A stretch of 25,660 nt of DNA. It comes from Amoebophrya sp. A120 (Eukaryota > Sar > Dinophyceae > Syndiniales > Amoebophryaceae). Below are positions 23,284-25,660 of the stretch, piece by piece. The DNA is taken from NCBI GenBank assembly GCA_905178155.1, contig CAJINV010000037.1, forward strand, positions 47,274 through 72,933, in the 5' to 3' direction. Under the pieces are notes generated by a model. It was not told the origin of the DNA. It worked only from the letters and a program-made list of their open reading frames with translations, and made no database searches. The stretch's first letter is position 1, and every line of letters begins with the position of its first letter. The position numbers were made by a program, and so were the translations under genes.

Positions 23284-23533
23284 TATCCTTGGCCGATAGG
23301 TCTGGGTCTGGACGAGCCCAGGTCTGTCGTGCATATTTCGCCTGATCCACTATGATGCAGGCTACTTTGTCACGCATATTGTGCGCGATCCACTTTTTTA
23401 TGCATATTTTGCATGATCCACTTTGTCACGCATATTTTGCATGAGCCCAATTTTGTTTGTCATGCATATTTTGCATGAGCCGCCACAAATTAAAGCTGGA
23501 CGCCTCCAGACCCACACATATCGAAGCAGCTGA
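23284..23533. mobile_element. Degenerate family A element (A12) with internal tandem repeat
   Basis: GTCTGGGTCTGGACGAGC near 23300-23317 and CCAGACCCACACA at 23506-23518 are the family A TIR core, spaced as in full copies. The outer ends (TATCC left, CTGA right) are diverged and no TSD is visible. The middle (about 23330-23482) holds about five units of roughly 33 bp containing GCATATTTTGCATGA. It lies outside the visible gene. Confidence 0.7.
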
Positions 23534-23569
23534 TCACCAAATGCAAAGGCGACGACAAAACGCAAAACA

Positions 23570-25660
23570 ATGGGCGCAGCAAGGCGGCGCCCGGTTTCTC
23601 GCGGGGATTGGCATGGGGACACGAAGGGAGCAAAACCACGCCAAAAAGCTGCGCGGCCGGCTTTTCGGACGGAAGCAAGCGAAGCCGGCGCTCATTTTTC
23701 CACGCTTTTCCGCATGGGGGGACGAAACAAAACCGCGCCAGAAAGCTTTGCCGCTTGCTTTCATTCCAGCAGCTAGCGAAGCCGGCGCCGGGTTTTTGCC
23801 GCTTTCCCGCATGTGAGCACGGAGCAAAACCACGCCGAAAAGCCTCGCGCCTGTCTTTTTGAAAGCAAGCGAACCCGGCGCCCATTTTTTCACGCTTTTC
23901 CGCATGGGGACACGGAGCAAAGCCGCGCCGGAAAGCTTTGCCGCTGGCCTTCTAGCAGCTAGCGAATGAAGCCGGCGCCAGGTTTTTGCCGCTTTCCCGC
24001 ATGGGGGCACGGAGCAAAGCCACGCCAAAAAGCTTCGCGCGTGGCTTTTTGGAAGCAAGCGAAGCCGACGCCCATGCTTTGGCGCTTTTCCGCATGGGGC
24101 ACCACACCAGAAAGCTTTGCGGCTGGCTTTCTACCAGCTAGCGAAGCCGCCGCCAGAATTTTGCCGCCTTCCCGCATGGGGGCACGGAGCAAAACCACAC
24201 CACAAAGCGCCGCGGCTGGCTTTTTGGATGAGCGAAGCAAGCGAAGCCGGCGCCCATTTTGCCACGCTTTGCCGCATGGGGCCACGGAGCAAAGCCGCGC
24301 CAAAAAGCGTGGGGCCTCGCTCCCGGCTGGCTTTGTGAAAACAAGCGAAGCCGGCGCCCATTTTTTGGCGCTTTCCGCACGGGGAACGAAGAAAAACCGC
24401 GCCGAGAAGCTTTGCGCTTAGATTTCTAGCAACTGGCGAAACCGGCGCCAGGCTTTTACCACTTTCCCGCATGGGGGCACGGGGCAAAACCACGCCAAAA
24501 GGCTTCGCGGCCGGTTTTTGGTAGCAAGCGAAGCCGGCGCCCATTTTTTCACGCTTTACCGCATGGAGGCGCGGGGCATAACCGCGCAAAAAAGCGCTGC
24601 GGTTGGCTTACTAGCAGCTAGCGAAGCCGGCGCCAGGTTTTTGCCGCTGACCCGCATGGGGGCACGGAGCAAAACCACGCCAAAAAGCTTCCCGGCTGGC
24701 TTTTTGAAAGCAAGCGAAACTGCCGCCCATTTTATGGCGCTTTTCCGCATGGGGGCACGGAACAAAACCGCGCCGCACGGCCTTGCGGTCGGCCTTCTAG
24801 CAGCTAGCAAAAACGGCGCCAGGTTTTTGCCGCTTTCCCGCATGGGGGCACGGAGCGGAACAACGCCAAAAAGCGTCGCGGCGGGCTGGCTTTTTGGAAG
24901 CAAGCGAAGCCGGCGGCTACCTTTTCCCGCCCTTTGTTTTCTGCATGGGGGACTTTATTTTTGTAAACAGCCTTTTGCCGCTTTGTTTTCCGCATGGGGG
25001 CACGGGGCAAAGCCGCGCGAAAAAGCTTTGCGGTTGGACTTTCAGCAGCTAGCGAAACCGGCGCCAGGTTTTTGACGCTTTCCCGCATGGGAGCACGGAG
25101 CAAAACCACGCTGAAAAGCCTCCCGGTTCACTTTTTGGAAGCAGGCGAAGCCTGCCGACGCCCATTTTTTGGCGCTTTTCCGCATGGGGGCAGGGAGAAA
25201 AACCGCGCCGAAAAGCTTTGCGGGTGGCTTTCTAGCAGCTAGCGAAACCGGCGCCAGGTTTTTGCCGCTTCCTTTCCCGCATGGAGGCACGGGGCAAAAC
25301 CACGCCGAAAAGCCTCGCGGCAGGCTTCTTGGAAGCAAGCGAAGCCGGCGCCCATTTTTTTACGCTTTGCGGCATGGGGGCACGCAGCAAAACCGCGCAA
25401 GACAGCAGGCCGGCTATCATCTAGCAGCTAGCGAAACCGGCGACAGGTTTTTGCCGCTTCCCATATTTCATTGGGCGCAGGTGGTGCCCGGAATTTTCGC
25501 GCAAGCCGGCATGGGGACACAGAGCAATCAAAGCCGCGGCCAGAGGCTTCCCGGAGTAAATCCACCGGGCGAAGGTGGTGGGCGGTTTGTTTCTCGCGCA
25601 AATTGGCACGGGGGCACGAAGCAAAGCCGGGGCCGGAAGCTTTCCAGAAAAGGGCGAAGG
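23570..25660. repeat. Dimeric satellite-like tandem array, units about 90-100 bp
   Basis: About twenty units alternate between two types. One contains GGCGCCCATTTTTT and ends with TTCTAGCAGCTAGCGAA. The other contains GGCGCCAGGTTTTTGCCGC and ends with TTTTTGGAAGCAAGCGAA. Both share CCGCATGGGGGCACGGAGCA. The higher-order period is about 190 bp. Units are imperfect and become more diverged at the right edge (after about 25450). Several frames on both strands are open for 70-185 codons with repeating peptides (for example MGARSKTTPKS), as expected for an array with few stops. I see no start context, domain or junction supporting a real gene. The array continues past the window end. Confidence 0.85.

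Noticed and set aside
23490-25624. Many open frames of 60-185 codons in the right-hand array as genes
   Set aside because: They follow from the repeat composition, occur in several frames on both strands, and lack domains or junction support.
23284-25660. CRISPR array
   Set aside because: The repeats are long, diverged and directly adjacent with no unique spacers, and the window is eukaryotic.

Overview
The window is eukaryotic nuclear DNA. It is best explained as 25 exons of one very large minus-strand gene, broken up by 24 transposon-like introns ('introners'), followed by a non-coding repeat block. The introns, the Thr-rich tracts (TTTSTTTTT type) and the secreted Cys-rich modules suggest a dinoflagellate-type alveolate. 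A syndinian parasite such as Amoebophrya is the closest match I know of, because introners with terminal inverted repeats and non-canonical splice sites are described there. The organism is an inference; the intron structure is seen directly.

Layout: 218-22780 is the gene, transcribed right to left. The coding segments are separated by 24 elements of 145-320 bp. Each element begins TAT(C/G) and ends (G/C)ATA (a few ends carry one or two changes), has long terminal inverted repeats (TIRs), and is flanked by a 5-bp target-site duplication (TSD) that is perfect in 23 of 24 cases. Removing each element plus one TSD copy joins all 25 coding segments into one reading frame of 5,622 codons without a stop. 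No start or true end of the gene is in the window. At least eight TIR families are present. Only two of the 24 introns can be drawn with GT-AG ends.

Protein: a giant, probably secreted or surface-exposed, sequon-rich modular protein. It contains two YHYH domains, six somatomedin-B-like motifs (C-x-C-D-x-x-C...D-C-C), six C-W-K-D-x-[IL]-x-R-G-[FY] modules, about six 'CIxDLExMYGIxxC...VCW' modules, and three copies of a Cys module ending in ICEC. The modules recur in the same order, which suggests internal duplication of a larger unit. Asn-Gly-Thr/Ser-rich linkers join them.

Upstream of the gene: 22781-22957 is a decayed element, 22982-23275 holds short tandem repeats arranged as large hairpins, 23284-23533 is a degenerate copy of the main introner family, and 23570-25660 is a satellite-like array of alternating units of about 90-100 bp. 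The array is open in several frames on both strands, but I do not regard it as a gene.

Exon coordinates use one convention: each exon keeps the TSD copy at its 3' end (sense), and the other copy is counted with the intron.
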